Assembly: GCF_003315515.1 (NCBI RefSeq)
Contig: NZ_QNRY01000031.1
Span: 1-48,459, forward strand
Direction: 5' to 3'
Source of the DNA: Brenneria salicis ATCC 15712 = DSM 30166
Lineage (GTDB): Bacteria > Pseudomonadota > Gammaproteobacteria > Enterobacterales > Enterobacteriaceae
Length of the DNA stretch: 48,459 nucleotides
Below the pieces are notes generated by a model, which was given only the letters and a program-made list of their open reading frames with translations, ran no database searches and was not told the DNA's origin. Positions 20,433 to 30,376 of this stretch are shown here, piece by piece (position 1 is the stretch's first letter; the number at the start of each line of letters is the position of its first letter). A program made the position numbers and the translations under genes.

Positions 20433-21018
20433 ATGCATCAGATCGTTCTCGCTTCCACCTCACCTTATCGAAAAATGCTGCTGGAAAAGCTGGGTGTTCC
20501 TTTTATCTGCGCCGCATCGGAAATTAATGAAACCCCGTACCCCGGCGAAGATGCGAGGGCGTTAGTGGCACGACTAGCGCAAAGCAAAGCCAACGCATTA
20601 GCCGCGCGCTATCCCAACCATCTCATTATCGGCTCCGATCAGGTGTGTGCTGGGGGATAAGATTACCGGCAAGCCGCACAATAAATCCAATACTGTGCGC
20701 CAATTACAACGGGCAAGCGGTCAATGCATCTCTTTTTTTACCGGATTAGCGCTTTTCAACAGTGCGCAACAACGTATGCAAAGCGTGGTTGAACCGTTCG
20801 ATGTTCATTTCAGGACACTGACGGATGATGAAATTGACGGCTATCTGGAAAAAGAACAGCCCTGGAACTGTGCCGGCAGTTTTAAAAGCGAAGGATTGGG
20901 CATCGCGTTGTTCGATCGCTTATCGGGACGAGATCCCAATACACTGATCGGCTTACCGTTGATAGCGCTGACCGCGATGTTGAAAAAGGAAGGGGTGAAC
21001 CCGCTGTCCAGAGACTAA
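20433..21018 (+). pseudogene. yceF: maf/yceF (m7GTP pyrophosphatase) broken by a frameshift
   Basis: Two overlapping reading frames together encode one Maf-family nucleotide pyrophosphatase of YceF type, which hydrolyses 7-methyl-GTP. The first (20433-20660) carries the substrate-binding ASTSPYRK start and [10 protein letters not shown], then ends AGG-stop. The second (from about 20653) continues with [20 protein letters not shown], the [12 protein letters not shown] motif and [12 protein letters not shown]. coli reads GSDQVC-V-L-DG at this point. Adding two bases (GT) to the GTGTGTG tract at about 20642-20649 restores [16 protein letters not shown]. So the lesion is a two-base loss in a dinucleotide run. 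All other family motifs are intact, which suggests a recent mutation, a sequencing error, or slippage. Confidence 0.9.
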
Positions 21019-21063
21019 CTCGTCGGCCAGCCTTCGCCAGGGGAAGCCGACAGGATTGAGAGA

Positions 21064-22023
21064 TTACGTTTTTGTTTTACGCAATACTTGCAGACAGCGA
21101 CGCAACTGTTCATCCAGCGGCGCTTCAATTCTGAGCGTCTCCCCGGTTTCAGGGTGCGAAAAACGTAACGCCTGCGCATGCAGGAAGAGACGTTTCAGCC
21201 CCGTCCCCGCCAGTTGCCGATCGAATTCCCGCTCGCCATAACGATCGTCAAACGCGATGGGGTGTCCGGCATATTGCGTATGCACGCGGATCTGATGAGT
21301 CCGACCGGTTATCGGGCTGGCGCGAACCAATGTCGCCAAATCATCAAAGCGCTCTTCCACCTTGAAGCGCGTTTCAGACGGCTTGCCTTCGCTATTTACA
21401 CGCACAATACGCTCGCCGCTTTGAAGAATGTTTTTCAGCAGTGGCACCTGCACCACTTTACAGTGCGACTGCCACTGTCCGCGAACCAGCGCCAGATAAT
21501 CCTTCTGCATCCCCTTGAGACGCAATTGCTCATGTAACGAACGCAGCGCCGAACGCTTTTTGGCTACCAGCAGCACGCCGGATGTGTCACGGTCGAGGCG
21601 ATGCACCAATTCCAGAAAACGCGCTTCGGGACGTAACGCCCGTAGTCCCTCGATCACGCCGAAGCTCAATCCGCTGCCGCCATGCACCGCCGTACCGGAT
21701 GGTTTGTTTAACACCAGCAGATAATCATCTTCATAGATGATGCAATCGGCCAGCGCCGCGACTTTGCCGAGGCTGGCGGAAACCGGCGTTTCATCACGTT
21801 CCGCTTGTCTGACCGGCGGAATGCGGATTTCATCCCCAGCCAGCAATTTATATTCTGGCTTTATCCGCTTTTTATTTACCCTTACCTCGCCTTTTCGCAA
21901 GATACGGTAAACCATACTTTTCGGCACGCCTTTTAACCGGGTATGCAAAAAGTTATCAATGCGCTGTCCCGCCTCATCAGCGGAAATCGTCACAAATTGT
22001 ACTGAAGGATTGTCTGTTTTCAT
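21064..22023 (-). CDS. rluC: 23S rRNA pseudouridine(955/2504/2580) synthase
   Basis: RluC converts three uridines of 23S rRNA to pseudouridine. The 319-residue protein has an N-terminal S4 RNA-binding domain (about residues 20-67, [11 protein letters not shown] to GDEIRIPP) and a RluA-type catalytic domain with Asp144 in [18 protein letters not shown] and [10 protein letters not shown] are further family motifs. It is convergent with maf and divergent from rne, as in E. coli. Confidence 0.97.
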   Translation of the reverse strand: MKTDNPSVQFVTISADEAGQRIDNFLHTRLKGVPKSMVYRILRKGEVRVNKKRIKPEYKLLAGDEIRIPPVRQAERDETPVSASLGKVAALADCIIYEDDYLLVLNKPSGTAVHGGSGLSFGVIEGLRALRPEARFLELVHRLDRDTSGVLLVAKKRSALRSLHEQLRLKGMQKDYLALVRGQWQSHCKVVQVPLLKNILQSGERIVRVNSEGKPSETRFKVEERFDDLATLVRASPITGRTHQIRVHTQYAGHPIAFDDRYGEREFDRQLAGTGLKRLFLHAQALRFSHPETGETLRIEAPLDEQLRRCLQVLRKTKT

Positions 22024-22182
22024 GATGCGCGATTCTAAATAGAGCCGCCAGATAGCGCCACTTCTTTTTCTGTGCTTAACTGTGTGTCTGACTTATGAAG
22101 ATAATTGTTGCACCAACAGGTTTGGCTGATTTTAGTCGCAACCACTATCAGTTTGAGTGATGACAGCACAACTATCTTGATA

Positions 22183-22210
22183 CTGACAGGCAAAGTCACC
22201 TTGCTATAAC
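22183..22210 (+). promoter_or_regulatory. Putative rne promoter
   Basis: CTGACA (five of six match to TTGACA) is separated by 16 bases from TATAAC (five of six match to TATAAT). A start site near 22217 would give a leader of about 390 bases, close to the E. coli P1 leader. Confidence 0.6.
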
Positions 22211-22241
22211 AGTGTCAGCAATGGAATAATGCTTTTGCGTT

Positions 22242-22281
22242 TTCCGTGCTGATTTCCATTAAAACAAGGGAAATTGCGGAA
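22242..22281 (+). promoter_or_regulatory. rne leader hairpin hp2
   Basis: TTCCG...CGGAA outer arms, with GATTTCC pairing to GGGAAAT and a loop ATTAAAACAA. E. coli rne hp2 has the same outer TTCCGTG/TACGGAA arms and TTAAAACAA loop. It is the principal element sensed by RNase E in feedback control. Confidence 0.7.
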
Positions 22282-22605
22282 TTATTAAGTTTGCCTGATA
22301 ACACAAACACGCAGCAATGGCGTAAGACGTAATGTGTAATCAAGCAGTTAGCGGGCTGCGGGTTGCAGCTTGGCCGGCCAATGGAATCAGATCTGGCGAC
22401 ATTATTCAGAAGCTGTTCCCTCAGTAAATGCGCTGTTTTCCATCAGGAAACACAGGCTACCGAAACATGCGTCTCTATGCAGGCGACAACCGGGAGGTTG
22501 ACGTCCCTGCGATAAGCCACGAGGCCATCGGTTCATTCCGGTCATGCGGGTCTTTTGTCCGCAGCTCTATCAATAATGCAAGTAAAAATAACGAGTAAGT
22601 TAAAG

Positions 22606-25600
22606 ATGAAGAGAATGTTGATTAACGCAACTCAGCAAGAAGAGTTGCGTGTTGCCTTGGTTGATGGTCAACGGCTGTATGATCTGGATATCGAAAGTCC
22701 CGGTCATGAGCAAAAGAAAGCAAATATCTACAAAGGTAAAATCACGCGTATTGAACCCAGCCTTGAAGCCGCTTTTGTTGATTATGGCGCTGAAAGACAT
22801 GGTTTTCTCCCTCTCAAAGAAATCGCTCGCGAATATTTTCCCAACAACTACGCTTCTCATGGCCGACCCAACATCAAAGATGTCTTGCGCGAAGGTCAGG
22901 AAGTCATTGTTCAGGTTGATAAGGAAGAGCGAGGCAATAAAGGCGCAGCACTGACAACGTTTATCAGTCTGGCCGGCAGCTATTTGGTGCTGATGCCGAA
23001 CAACCCCCGCGCCGGCGGAATTTCTCGCCGGATCGAAGGCGATGACCGCACGGAACTGAAAGAAGCCTTAGGTTCATTGCAGTTGCCGGACGGTATGGGA
23101 TTGATTGTTCGCACCGCTGGCGTGGGCAAATCCGCCGAAGCGCTGCAATGGGATTTGGCTTTCCGTCTGAAACATTGGGAAGCCATCAAAAAAGCGGCGG
23201 AAGGACGCCCTGCGCCGTTCCTGATACACCAGGAAAGCAACGTCATTGTACGCGCCTTCCGCGATTATCTGCGCCCTGATATCGGTGAAATCCTGATCGA
23301 CAACCCCAAAATTCTCGATCTGGCCAAAGAGCACATTTCCGCGCTTGGTCGTCCCGATTTCAGCAGCAAAATCAAACTGTACAGCGGTGAAATTCCCCTG
23401 TTCAGCCATTATCAAATCGAATCACAGATCGAATCGGCTTTCCAGCGCGAAGTGCGTCTGCCATCCGGCGGCTCTATCGTCATTGATACCACCGAAGCGC
23501 TGACGGCCATCGATATCAACTCCGCCCGCGCCACCCGCGGTGGCGATATTGAAGAAACGGCCTTCAATACCAATCTGGAAGCCGCTGATGAAATTGCCCG
23601 CCACTTGCGTTTACGCGATCTGGGCGGACTAATCGTCATCGACTTTATCGACATGACGCCGGTACGCCACCAGCGTGAAGTTGAGAACCGTTTGCGTGAT
23701 TCGGTGCGTCAGGATCGCGCTCGTATTCAGATTGGCCGCATTTCACGTTTCGGTTTACTGGAAATGTCTCGTCAACGCTTGAGTCCGTCGTTGGGCGAGT
23801 CAAGCCATCACGTTTGCCCTCGTTGCAGCGGCACCGGGACCGTGCGTGATAATGAATCGCTCTCGTTGTCTATTCTGCGTCTGATCGAAGAAGAAGCGCT
23901 GAAAGAGAACACCAAAGAAGTTCACGCCATCGTTCCCGTGCCTATCGCTTCCTATCTGTTGAACGAGAAACGTGACGCCGTTAATGCGATAGAGAAACGT
24001 CAAGGCGGCGTTCGCGCCATTATCGTTCCACACGATGGCATGCAGACACCGCACTACTCAGTGGTGCGCGTCCGTAAAGGCGAAGAAAAAACGACGCTCA
24101 GCTACCTGTTGCCACAGCGACTGGAAACCGAAGCGCAACAATTGCAGGAAGAACAGACTGTTGAGCGCAAGCTGCCGGAACAACCGGCGCTGGCAACCTT
24201 TACCATGCCGGATATGCCTGCGGTTGCAGAAGATCGCGCATCGGAGGCGGCGAAAGCCGTTCCGACGGCGACCTCAACCACAGCGGTGCAAACTGGCTTC
24301 ATCAGCCGTGTTCTTGGCGCGCTGAAAGGTATTTTTGCCGCCGAAAGCGCGGCTGAAGCAACCGTCGCGACTGACGAGCAAAAGTCAGCATCCGCCACCC
24401 CAGGCGAAGGCCAACGTCAGGAGCGTCGTCCTTCTCGTCGTCAAGGTAATAATCGTCGCGATCGTGGTCCTCGCGATAATCGTGAACAACGTGAAGAGCA
24501 GCGCCGCAACAAACGTCCGGCCCCGGAGAACATTGCTGAGGAACCGGTTATTGGCGATGAAAAAGTCTCGTCGGATGAGCCGCCTCGTCGTGAACCACGT
24601 GTAGAACGTCAGCGCCGTCGTCAGGATGACAAACGTCAGCCACAGCAGGAAATCAAAGCGCAGAATGTGAGCGTTGCCGAGACGGATGACAACAGCGACG
24701 AACAGGAAAAACCCGCTCCGGTTATGCAACGCCGTCAACGTCGTCAGTTGACGCAAAAAATTCGCGTCCAATCCGAAAGCGAACTGAATGCCGTCGATAC
24801 GATACCTGCCGTCGCTGTGGAGGCTGTCCCTGCGTCGGTCAAACCGGCTGTTGAACCCATTAACGCGGCAGATAATATCGAAACCGATAATGATCAATCG
24901 GCGGAGACCAACCGTGTCAATGCGGAGAATGGCGGTATGCCGCGTCGTTCGCGTCGTTCACCGCGTCATTTACGCGTCAGCGGACAACGCCGTCGTCGTT
25001 ATCGCGACGAGCGTTACCCGACACAATCACCGATGCCATTGGAATATGCGGCCTCATCGCCGGAAATGGCGTCTGGGAAAGTGTGGGTAAACTACCCTGT
25101 CGCGCAGACTCATACCGCTTCAGCTTCGCAAGAGAGTGAAATGGCGGCGCTAACCACGCCACTTCTGCCGGTCATTGTCGATGATGTCGCGCCGATCTCT
25201 GAAAGCGCCGTGCAAAATGCTCCCATTCAGACAATTATCGACACCGCTTCCAGCGTAGCGGTCGCCACTGAAATTGTCGAGCAAGAGCAAGCGATCACGA
25301 CTGAACAAGTCCCTGAAATATTTCAGGAACCTGAAGAGAGCACCACACACGCCGTGAATATTCAAACGGTTACGGCTGTTGAGTCAGCAGAAAAACCTGC
25401 CTTAGAATCAGCGGCTGCAGAAACCACCGTAGTGGAACCTGAAGTGATTGAGCACGAATCTATTGTGCAGGATCTCGTCGATACCGTTGCAGACGTTTCC
25501 ACTGCCGCAAAGGAAGCCACGGCCGCGATACCGGAAGAGCAAACGGCAGAAGTCAGCAACCCGCCAGAAGAACCGGCGGCTGATGACGGCATTGCTCAGG

Positions 25601-25872
25601 TTGCGGCGAAACACGCAGCGCAGCCTGTTATCGTTACCGCTCAACCGGAAATAGCATCGGCATACGCTGGCGTTGAAAAACCGGCTTACAAACATCTTGC
25701 GACAGCCCCCATGACTAAAGCGCCGGCACCGGATTATCAGCCGGAACCTGCTCGTCATAGCGATTGGGTTCGTCCTGAGTATCAGTTTGCCGGAAAAGGC
25801 TCCGCAGGTGGACATGCCGCGGTTAACAAGGCAACGGCCCCTGCAACCAAACCAACCGCGATCAGCGAATAA
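22606..25872 (+). CDS. rne: Ribonuclease E
   Basis: RNase E is the endoribonuclease and degradosome scaffold. The start ATG 22606 ([18 protein letters not shown]) is the family start; earlier in-frame ATGs lie in the leader. The product has 1088 residues. The N-terminal catalytic half (1-about 520) holds the S1 domain, the DNase-I-like core with metal ligands Asp303 (AIDINSA) and Asp346 (VIDFIDM), and the zinc link CPRC near 404-407. The unstructured half carries a membrane-targeting amphipathic segment ([18 protein letters not shown], about residues 564-581), arginine-rich RNA-binding stretches (for example [16 protein letters not shown] near 776), and a C-terminal PNPase-binding motif ([21 protein letters not shown]). 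The middle and C-terminal linkers diverge from E. coli, as is usual. Confidence 0.98.
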   Translation: MKRMLINATQQEELRVALVDGQRLYDLDIESPGHEQKKANIYKGKITRIEPSLEAAFVDYGAERHGFLPLKEIAREYFPNNYASHGRPNIKDVLREGQEVIVQVDKEERGNKGAALTTFISLAGSYLVLMPNNPRAGGISRRIEGDDRTELKEALGSLQLPDGMGLIVRTAGVGKSAEALQWDLAFRLKHWEAIKKAAEGRPAPFLIHQESNVIVRAFRDYLRPDIGEILIDNPKILDLAKEHISALGRPDFSSKIKLYSGEIPLFSHYQIESQIESAFQREVRLPSGGSIVIDTTEALTAIDINSARATRGGDIEETAFNTNLEAADEIARHLRLRDLGGLIVIDFIDMTPVRHQREVENRLRDSVRQDRARIQIGRISRFGLLEMSRQRLSPSLGESSHHVCPRCSGTGTVRDNESLSLSILRLIEEEALKENTKEVHAIVPVPIASYLLNEKRDAVNAIEKRQGGVRAIIVPHDGMQTPHYSVVRVRKGEEKTTLSYLLPQRLETEAQQLQEEQTVERKLPEQPALATFTMPDMPAVAEDRASEAAKAVPTATSTTAVQTGFISRVLGALKGIFAAESAAEATVATDEQKSASATPGEGQRQERRPSRRQGNNRRDRGPRDNREQREEQRRNKRPAPENIAEEPVIGDEKVSSDEPPRREPRVERQRRRQDDKRQPQQEIKAQNVSVAETDDNSDEQEKPAPVMQRRQRRQLTQKIRVQSESELNAVDTIPAVAVEAVPASVKPAVEPINAADNIETDNDQSAETNRVNAENGGMPRRSRRSPRHLRVSGQRRRRYRDERYPTQSPMPLEYAASSPEMASGKVWVNYPVAQTHTASASQESEMAALTTPLLPVIVDDVAPISESAVQNAPIQTIIDTASSVAVATEIVEQEQAITTEQVPEIFQEPEESTTHAVNIQTVTAVESAEKPALESAAAETTVVEPEVIEHESIVQDLVDTVADVSTAAKEATAAIPEEQTAEVSNPPEEPAADDGIAQVAAKHAAQPVIVTAQPEIASAYAGVEKPAYKHLATAPMTKAPAPDYQPEPARHSDWVRPEYQFAGKGSAGGHAAVNKATAPATKPTAISE

Positions 25873-25899
25873 AATTCTATTTGCTTTATTGCCAAACAC

Positions 25900-25928
25900 A
25901 ACACCCGCCGTTTGGCGGGTGTTTTTTA
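25900..25928 (+). terminator. rne rho-independent terminator
   Basis: AACACCCGCC-GTTT-GGCGGGTGTT followed by T residues lies 28 bases after the rne stop. It also precedes the convergent ABM-domain gene. Confidence 0.92.
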
Positions 25929-25940
25929 TCCCTACTCCGG

Positions 25941-26228
25941 TTATCCCAGAGACTTAAGCAACTTTATCTCCATCCCTTCCGTTTTACCGTCCAGTTCGGC
26001 GATCAGGCGTTTAAAATGCGCGCTTTGTTCATGCTTATCCAGCATCGCCTGGCTCTTCCAGCGTTCGAAAAAAACCAAAGATCCAGGAGTGTCGATCTCT
26101 TCGTGAAGATCATACTGTAAGTTGCCTGGCTCCTGACGGCTGGGTTCGACCACCCTTTTTACCACCGCGGCGACATCATCTAAAAATTCAGCTTTCGCCT
26201 GCAAACTAGCAACGATACGAATTTCCAT
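25941..26228 (-). CDS. Antibiotic biosynthesis monooxygenase (ABM) domain protein
   Basis: A 95-residue single-domain ABM-fold protein (dimeric ferredoxin-like). Family marks are the N-terminal VASLQAKAEFLDDVAAVVKRVVEPSRQEPGNLQYDLHEE and FFERWKSQAMLDKHEQSAHFK, in which the ERW and H.QS..F segments match the putative quinol monooxygenase/YgiN group. It may act on small quinones or as a stress-related oxygenase; the substrate is unknown. It stands alone between rne and pyrC, convergent with rne. The start ATG 26228 has a weak ribosome site. The gene is not in the E. coli layout at this locus. Confidence 0.8.
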   Translation of the reverse strand: MEIRIVASLQAKAEFLDDVAAVVKRVVEPSRQEPGNLQYDLHEEIDTPGSLVFFERWKSQAMLDKHEQSAHFKRLIAELDGKTEGMEIKLLKSLG

Positions 26229-26414
26229 GCTAACCCTTACGTTAAGTGTTGATTAAAAGATCTTTCCATGAGAGGACAATTGCGACTTAATTTCAAGCAG
26301 TCATCAACAAATGGATGCATTCACCACGCATTGGGCTTATTCTTATTCCCCGCCGTTTCAGTCCCACATTCAACGGACAGATGATGTTTTTACTGACCGC
26401 CGGAGCGTTATTCC

Positions 26415-27458
26415 ATGACCGCACTGCCAACTATGCTAAAAATTCGCCGCCCTGACGATTGGCACATTCACTTACGTGACGATCAGATGCTGAAAGCGGT
26501 TCTGCCCTATACCAGTCGCTTTTTCGGTCGTGCTATCGTCATGCCCAATTTGACGCCGCCCGTCACCAGCGTAGCAAGCGCTATAGCCTATCGAGAACGC
26601 ATTCTTGCGGCGATCCCGGAAGGCGACAATTTTCAGCCCTTGATGACCTGTTATTTAACGGACTCACTGGATGTCGCTGAGATCGTAAACGGCTTTGAGC
26701 AAGGCGTATTCACCGCAGCCAAGCTATACCCGGCCAATGCCACCACCAACTCCAGCCATGGCGTCACAAACATTACCCATATCGCGTCTGTTCTGGAAAA
26801 GATGCAGGCGATCGGCATGCCGCTACTGATCCACGGCGAAGTGACAGAGCCGTCAGTTGATATTTTCGATCGTGAAGCCAGATTTATTGAATCGATTCTG
26901 GAACCGTTACGGCAGCAATTCCCGGAACTGAAAATCGTCCTTGAGCACATTACGACCAAAGAAGCAGCACAATATGTTGTCTCTGGTAACCAATATCTTG
27001 CAGCGACCATTACACCTCAACATTTGATGTTCAACCGTAACCACATGTTAGTTGGCGGAATACATCCACACCTTTATTGTCTGCCGATCCTCAAAAGAGA
27101 TATCCACCAGCGGGCCTTGCGTGAAGCCGTAGCCAGTGATTGCGAACGGCTGTTCCTCGGCACAGACTCGGCGCCGCATGCCAGACACAGAAAAGAATCC
27201 AGTTGCGGCTGCGCAGGGGTCTTTAACGCCCAGGCTGCGTTAAGCGCCTACGCAACCGTGTTCGATGAAATGGATGCGTTGAGCAAGCTTGAAGCCTTCT
27301 GCTCCCTGAACGGCCCACGTTTCTATGGTTTACCGGTCAATCAAGACTGGATCGAGCTTTACCGCAAGCCGATGACTTTTCCGCAGGAAATCTCCATGGG
27401 AAGTGAATCATTGATTCCTTTCCTGGCCGGACAAAGCCTGAACTGGTCGGTTCGCTAA
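26415..27458 (+). CDS. pyrC: Dihydroorotase
   Basis: PyrC (class II) interconverts carbamoyl aspartate and dihydroorotate in pyrimidine synthesis. The 347-residue TIM-barrel amidohydrolase has zinc ligands His17 and His19 (WHIHLRDD), the carboxylated Lys103 ([13 protein letters not shown]), His in LIHGEVTE and LEHITTK, and catalytic Asp in [20 protein letters not shown]. The start ATG 26415 is preceded by GGAG nine bases upstream. It is followed by a strong terminator and by dinI, as in E. coli. Confidence 0.98.
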   Translation: MTALPTMLKIRRPDDWHIHLRDDQMLKAVLPYTSRFFGRAIVMPNLTPPVTSVASAIAYRERILAAIPEGDNFQPLMTCYLTDSLDVAEIVNGFEQGVFTAAKLYPANATTNSSHGVTNITHIASVLEKMQAIGMPLLIHGEVTEPSVDIFDREARFIESILEPLRQQFPELKIVLEHITTKEAAQYVVSGNQYLAATITPQHLMFNRNHMLVGGIHPHLYCLPILKRDIHQRALREAVASDCERLFLGTDSAPHARHRKESSCGCAGVFNAQAALSAYATVFDEMDALSKLEAFCSLNGPRFYGLPVNQDWIELYRKPMTFPQEISMGSESLIPFLAGQSLNWSVR

Positions 27459-27466
27459 TCGCACTC

Positions 27467-27499
27467 CCCATCATCCTCAGGATGATGGGCTAAATTTTT
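27467..27499 (+). terminator. pyrC rho-independent terminator
   Basis: CCCATCATCC-TCA-GGATGATGGG followed by CTAAATTTTTC. The T-run is slightly displaced from the stem, but the ten-pair hairpin is perfect. Confidence 0.85.
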
Positions 27500-27529
27500 C
27501 CTGCACACCTTGCGAACCCTTAGCGATAA

Positions 27530-27545
27530 CTGTATAAATAAACAG
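27530..27545 (+). promoter_or_regulatory. LexA (SOS) box of dinI
   Basis: CTGTATAAATAAACAG matches the LexA consensus CTG-N10-CAG with an AT-rich centre. It lies 19 bases before the dinI start codon, the expected place for repressing an SOS gene. Confidence 0.93.
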
Positions 27546-27563
27546 TTAAAAACGGAGGCAATC

Positions 27564-27803
27564 ATGCATGTAGAAATCACCCTGTCAAAGTCGTCCCCTT
27601 TACCCGCGGGCGCAATAGAAGCGCTTCAGCATGAACTGGAGCAGCGCATCCACAAACATTATCCCGATACCCCGATTCTGGTTCGCTATGACGGCGCCAA
27701 TAATCTGTCTATCATGGGAGCAAGCAAAGAGGATAAAGATCGTATTTCTGAAATCCTGCAAGAAACCTGGGAAAGTGCCGATGATTGGTTTATGTCGGAA
27801 TGA
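27564..27803 (+). CDS. dinI: DNA-damage-inducible protein I
   Basis: DinI binds and stabilises RecA filaments and limits LexA and UmuD cleavage. The 79-residue protein starts at ATG 27564 (MHVEITLSKSSPLPAG), with GGAGG eight bases upstream. An upstream in-frame ATG lies before the SOS box and is not used. The acidic C-terminal helix (DKDRISEILQETWESADDWF) that contacts RecA is intact. Confidence 0.96.
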   Translation: MHVEITLSKSSPLPAGAIEALQHELEQRIHKHYPDTPILVRYDGANNLSIMGASKEDKDRISEILQETWESADDWFMSE

Positions 27804-27972
27804 TTAAGAAAAAACTGAATATGTATGTCTCCACATAAGGTTTCCGCGATTTCGCCCTATGCTTTAGTCACCAGCGCGATGTTCCATCTGTTGAAAACTG
27901 CGTATGAATGATAAATTATGTTCAGTAATTTACAGTGGTGTCATGATGATGTGATAACGGAGGATACCGATT

Positions 27973-28230
27973 ATGACAGTAGAAAAGCCTGAAGAAGCAA
28001 TGACATTTGGGGAGCTGCTGGAGTTAATCGCTGAACAACAGCGAAAAATTGACGTTCTGGAGATTGCTTTTTCGTCTCTGGTTCTCTGTCTTGATGAAAA
28101 ATCAAATCAGCTGATGATTCACAATCTGAAGCTGGAATCACAAAACGAAAACCGTGATCCAGCGATGAAAAAACATCTTGCCCGCTTTGCCGCTACATTA
28201 GAAAAAAATGCAGGTTTAAATACCGAGTAG
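27973..28230 (+). CDS. Small coiled-coil protein of unknown function
   Basis: I do not recognise this gene with certainty. It encodes 85 residues from ATG 27973, which has a strong GGAGG ten bases upstream, so it is likely translated. The sequence is mainly helical: residues about 9-45 (AMTFGELLELIAEQQRKIDVLEIAFSSLVLCL) have heptad-like Leu/Ile spacing, followed by a charged helix. It has no Cys pair, signal peptide or membrane segment. In size and helical character it resembles the anti-adapter IraP or YecF (DUF2594), but that is weak. It sits between dinI and bssS, where E. coli has other small genes. Confidence 0.7.
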   Translation: MTVEKPEEAMTFGELLELIAEQQRKIDVLEIAFSSLVLCLDEKSNQLMIHNLKLESQNENRDPAMKKHLARFAATLEKNAGLNTE

Positions 28231-28442
28231 TTTTTTCATCCTTTTCTGCTTGCCTATCATTTGGAGTAAATGGATATTAGTCTCATGCGTTTTAATTTAT
28301 GTTAGTATTTTTTTGCAAAAAAATTGAAACTATTTTCCATAAATTAAATAAGCAAGGATATACTTAAGTTGCTCTGGTAAATAAAGAGCCGCCTAAACCT
28401 CGTTTGTCACTCATGTTAGTAACTAGTCAATAAGGGGTAATT

Positions 28443-28697
28443 ATGGATAGAAAAAATGAAGTTATTCAGACACATCCTCTTGTAGGTTGGGACATCAGCA
28501 CCGTTGACAGTTATGATGCCATGATGATCCGTTTACACTACTTGTCCACCTCGGATCAAGCACCTGACGAAGCGCAAGTTGACCGCACGCTATGGTTAAC
28601 AACAGATGTGGCCAGACAATTGATATACATTCTTGAAGCTGGCATTGCGAAGATTGAATCCACGGATTGTCAGTCCAGTGACTACCGTAAACATTAG
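28443..28697 (+). CDS. bssS: Biofilm regulator BssS
   Basis: BssS (YceP) is a small protein reported to affect biofilm formation and indole/AI-2-related signalling in E. coli. The 84 residues begin MDRKNEVIQTHPLVGWDIS and contain the conserved YDAMMIRLHYLS and TLWLTTDVARQLI blocks. ATG 28443 has AAGGGG four to nine bases upstream. It ends before a hairpin terminator. The mechanism of action is not defined by sequence. Confidence 0.93.
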   Translation: MDRKNEVIQTHPLVGWDISTVDSYDAMMIRLHYLSTSDQAPDEAQVDRTLWLTTDVARQLIYILEAGIAKIESTDCQSSDYRKH

Positions 28698-28756
28698 CTG
28701 TTGATTTCGCTTGTAATTTTGAGTACAGATTTATCTCATCACCTAGCTATAATGAC

Positions 28757-28789
28757 AACACCGCTTTCATTGGCGGTGTTGTTATTTTT
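28757..28789 (+). terminator. bssS rho-independent terminator
   Basis: AACACCGC and GCGGTGTT form an eight-pair stem followed by GTTATTTTTA, 59 bases after the bssS stop. Confidence 0.88.
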
Positions 28790-29139
28790 AATACAAAGCG
28801 CCATATCCTAAAATCACACCACCATAATTTTGCTCAACGCTGCATAATAAATAATCACGGACTGCATCATTATTCAACGAATAAACAAATGATGAAGTGG
28901 AGAATTTAATGCTGAGATACTATGATCTGCCTTGTCTGTATTGAAACGTTTACTGATAAATACGTAATACCCTTATCATCTATGTTGATTGCATTGAATG
29001 AGGCTCGAATTTAAATTCAAAATTTTTGCTGAAAGTTACAATAATGTGTTTTTTTGAAATTTTATTTTGCATTTGTTTTTTTTCATGTTTAATTTTTTCC
29101 ACGTTGATCATGTTATCTATGTAACAAGGAGCTATCACC
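28790..29139. other. AT-rich gap before the cytochrome b561 gene
   Basis: This 350-base stretch is markedly AT-rich, with poly-T runs near 29048-29085. It probably holds the promoter of the cybB-yceI pair. A ten-codon open frame with a GGAG ribosome site (28909-28944) is present but unsupported. Otherwise I see nothing recognisable. Confidence 0.5.
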
Positions 29140-29694
29140 ATGCTTTGGCGTAATACCTCGTCCCGCTACGGGCATGTCAGCATTCTTCTTCACTGGATAT
29201 CCGCACTCACTATCTATGGCATGTTTGCGTTAGGGTTGTGGATGGTAACACTGGGATACTATAACGATTGGTACCATCGGGCGCCGGAAATTCATAAAAG
29301 TATCGGCGTTCTCCTGTTTGCGTTGATCATCTTTCGCCTCGTCTGGCGTTTCATCTCGCCGCCGCCCGCGCCGTTAAACAGCTATTCCACGCTTACACGC
29401 ATCAGCGCCACGCTAGCGCATATTGCCTTGTATGTTGTACTGCTGGGCATTTTAATCAGCGGCTATCTGATCTCGACTGCCGAAGGGCAACCTGTTTCAG
29501 TGTTTGGCTGGTTTTCTATACCAGCCACATTAAGCGGTTTGACGGATCAAGCCGATATCGCAGGCACCGTGCATCTTTATCTTGCCTGGGCGGTGGTTAT
29601 TCTCTCAGTCCTGCACGGGTTAGCCGCATTAAAGCACCATTTTATTGATGGTGACACCACGTTGAAACGGATGTTGGGTCGCAACATCTCTTAA
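29140..29694 (+). CDS. yceJ: Cytochrome b561 (YceJ)
   Basis: A 184-residue, four-helix di-heme cytochrome b561 of the inner membrane. Heme-ligand histidines are seen in ILLHWISA (His18), PEIHKSIG (about His52), TVHLYLAW, and the terminal [11 protein letters not shown]. It probably passes electrons between quinol and periplasmic partners. ATG 29140 has AAGGAG nine bases upstream. It is followed 26 bases later by yceI, a conserved pair; together they suggest redox/isoprenoid handling at the envelope. Confidence 0.93.
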   Translation: MLWRNTSSRYGHVSILLHWISALTIYGMFALGLWMVTLGYYNDWYHRAPEIHKSIGVLLFALIIFRLVWRFISPPPAPLNSYSTLTRISATLAHIALYVVLLGILISGYLISTAEGQPVSVFGWFSIPATLSGLTDQADIAGTVHLYLAWAVVILSVLHGLAALKHHFIDGDTTLKRMLGRNIS

Positions 29695-29720
29695 CTTTCT
29701 GGATTTATGGAGAAAAAACA

Positions 29721-30302
29721 ATGCTGAAGAAAACATTATTGGGCCTGACAGCCTTTTCTTTACTTGCTTCCGCCAGTTCCGCACTGGCCGCTGAGTACAA
29801 ATTGGATAAAGAAGGCCAGCATGCGTTTGTTCAATTTCGCATCAAACATCTCGGCTATAGCTGGATTTATGGCGGTTTTAATGATTTCGATGGTTCTTTC
29901 ACTTTTGATGAAAAGAACCCTGCGGCAGATAAAGTGAATGTCACCATCAATACCAATAGTGTCGATACCAATCACGCAGAGCGTGACAAGCATATCCGCA
30001 GTGCGGATTTCTTGAATGTAACCAAATATCCGCAAGCAACCTTTACATCTACTGAAGTGAAAAAAGACGGTGATGATGAGTTTGATATCACGGGTAATCT
30101 GACGCTGAATGGCGTCACCAAACCAGTGAAACTGGAAGCGAAACTGATGGGCCAAGGTGATGATCCCTGGGGCGGTTATCGTGCCGGTTTTGAAGCTGAA
30201 GGCACCATCAAGCTGAAAGACTTCAACATTACCACTGATCTGGGTCCCGCATCACAGGAAGTGGAATTGATTATTTCTGTCGAAGGTGTTCGTCAGAAAT
30301 AA
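29721..30302 (+). CDS. yceI: YceI family periplasmic lipocalin-like protein
   Basis: A 193-residue precursor with a signal peptide ending ALA (cleavage after residue 23). The mature YceI domain is a lipocalin-like barrel that binds isoprenoid quinone-type ligands. Family blocks are [49 protein letters not shown] and [12 protein letters not shown]. In E. coli the protein is base-induced. It follows yceJ on the same strand and ends before a terminator. Confidence 0.95.
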   Translation: MLKKTLLGLTAFSLLASASSALAAEYKLDKEGQHAFVQFRIKHLGYSWIYGGFNDFDGSFTFDEKNPAADKVNVTINTNSVDTNHAERDKHIRSADFLNVTKYPQATFTSTEVKKDGDDEFDITGNLTLNGVTKPVKLEAKLMGQGDDPWGGYRAGFEAEGTIKLKDFNITTDLGPASQEVELIISVEGVRQK

Positions 30303-30328
30303 GTTTTCCGTAGCAACCGAAATACCCG

Positions 30329-30358
30329 ACAAGCCCTTTTATAATAAAGGGCTTGTTT
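30329..30358 (+). terminator. yceI rho-independent terminator
   Basis: ACAAGCCCTTT and AAAGGGCTTGT form an 11-pair stem with a six-base loop, ending in TTT, between convergent yceI and trhO. It may serve mainly the plus strand, as no strong U-tract follows on the minus side. Confidence 0.8.
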
Positions 30359-30376
30359 CAAACAGGCTTCATCTAC

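Larger units (their letters stand above)
22024..22605 (+). promoter_or_regulatory. rne promoter and long autoregulatory leader
   Basis: A gap of about 580 bases between divergent rluC and rne. It contains a promoter candidate at 22183-22210 and a leader of roughly 390 bases. In E. coli the 361-base rne leader mediates feedback control, because RNase E cuts its own mRNA after recognising leader hairpins. The hp2-like hairpin is found here. No other coding region is supported. Confidence 0.75.

Noticed and set aside
22600..25899. Several long antisense frames inside rne, and similar frames opposite other GC-rich genes
   Set aside because: They mirror the codon structure of the sense gene, lack ribosome sites and show no family motifs.
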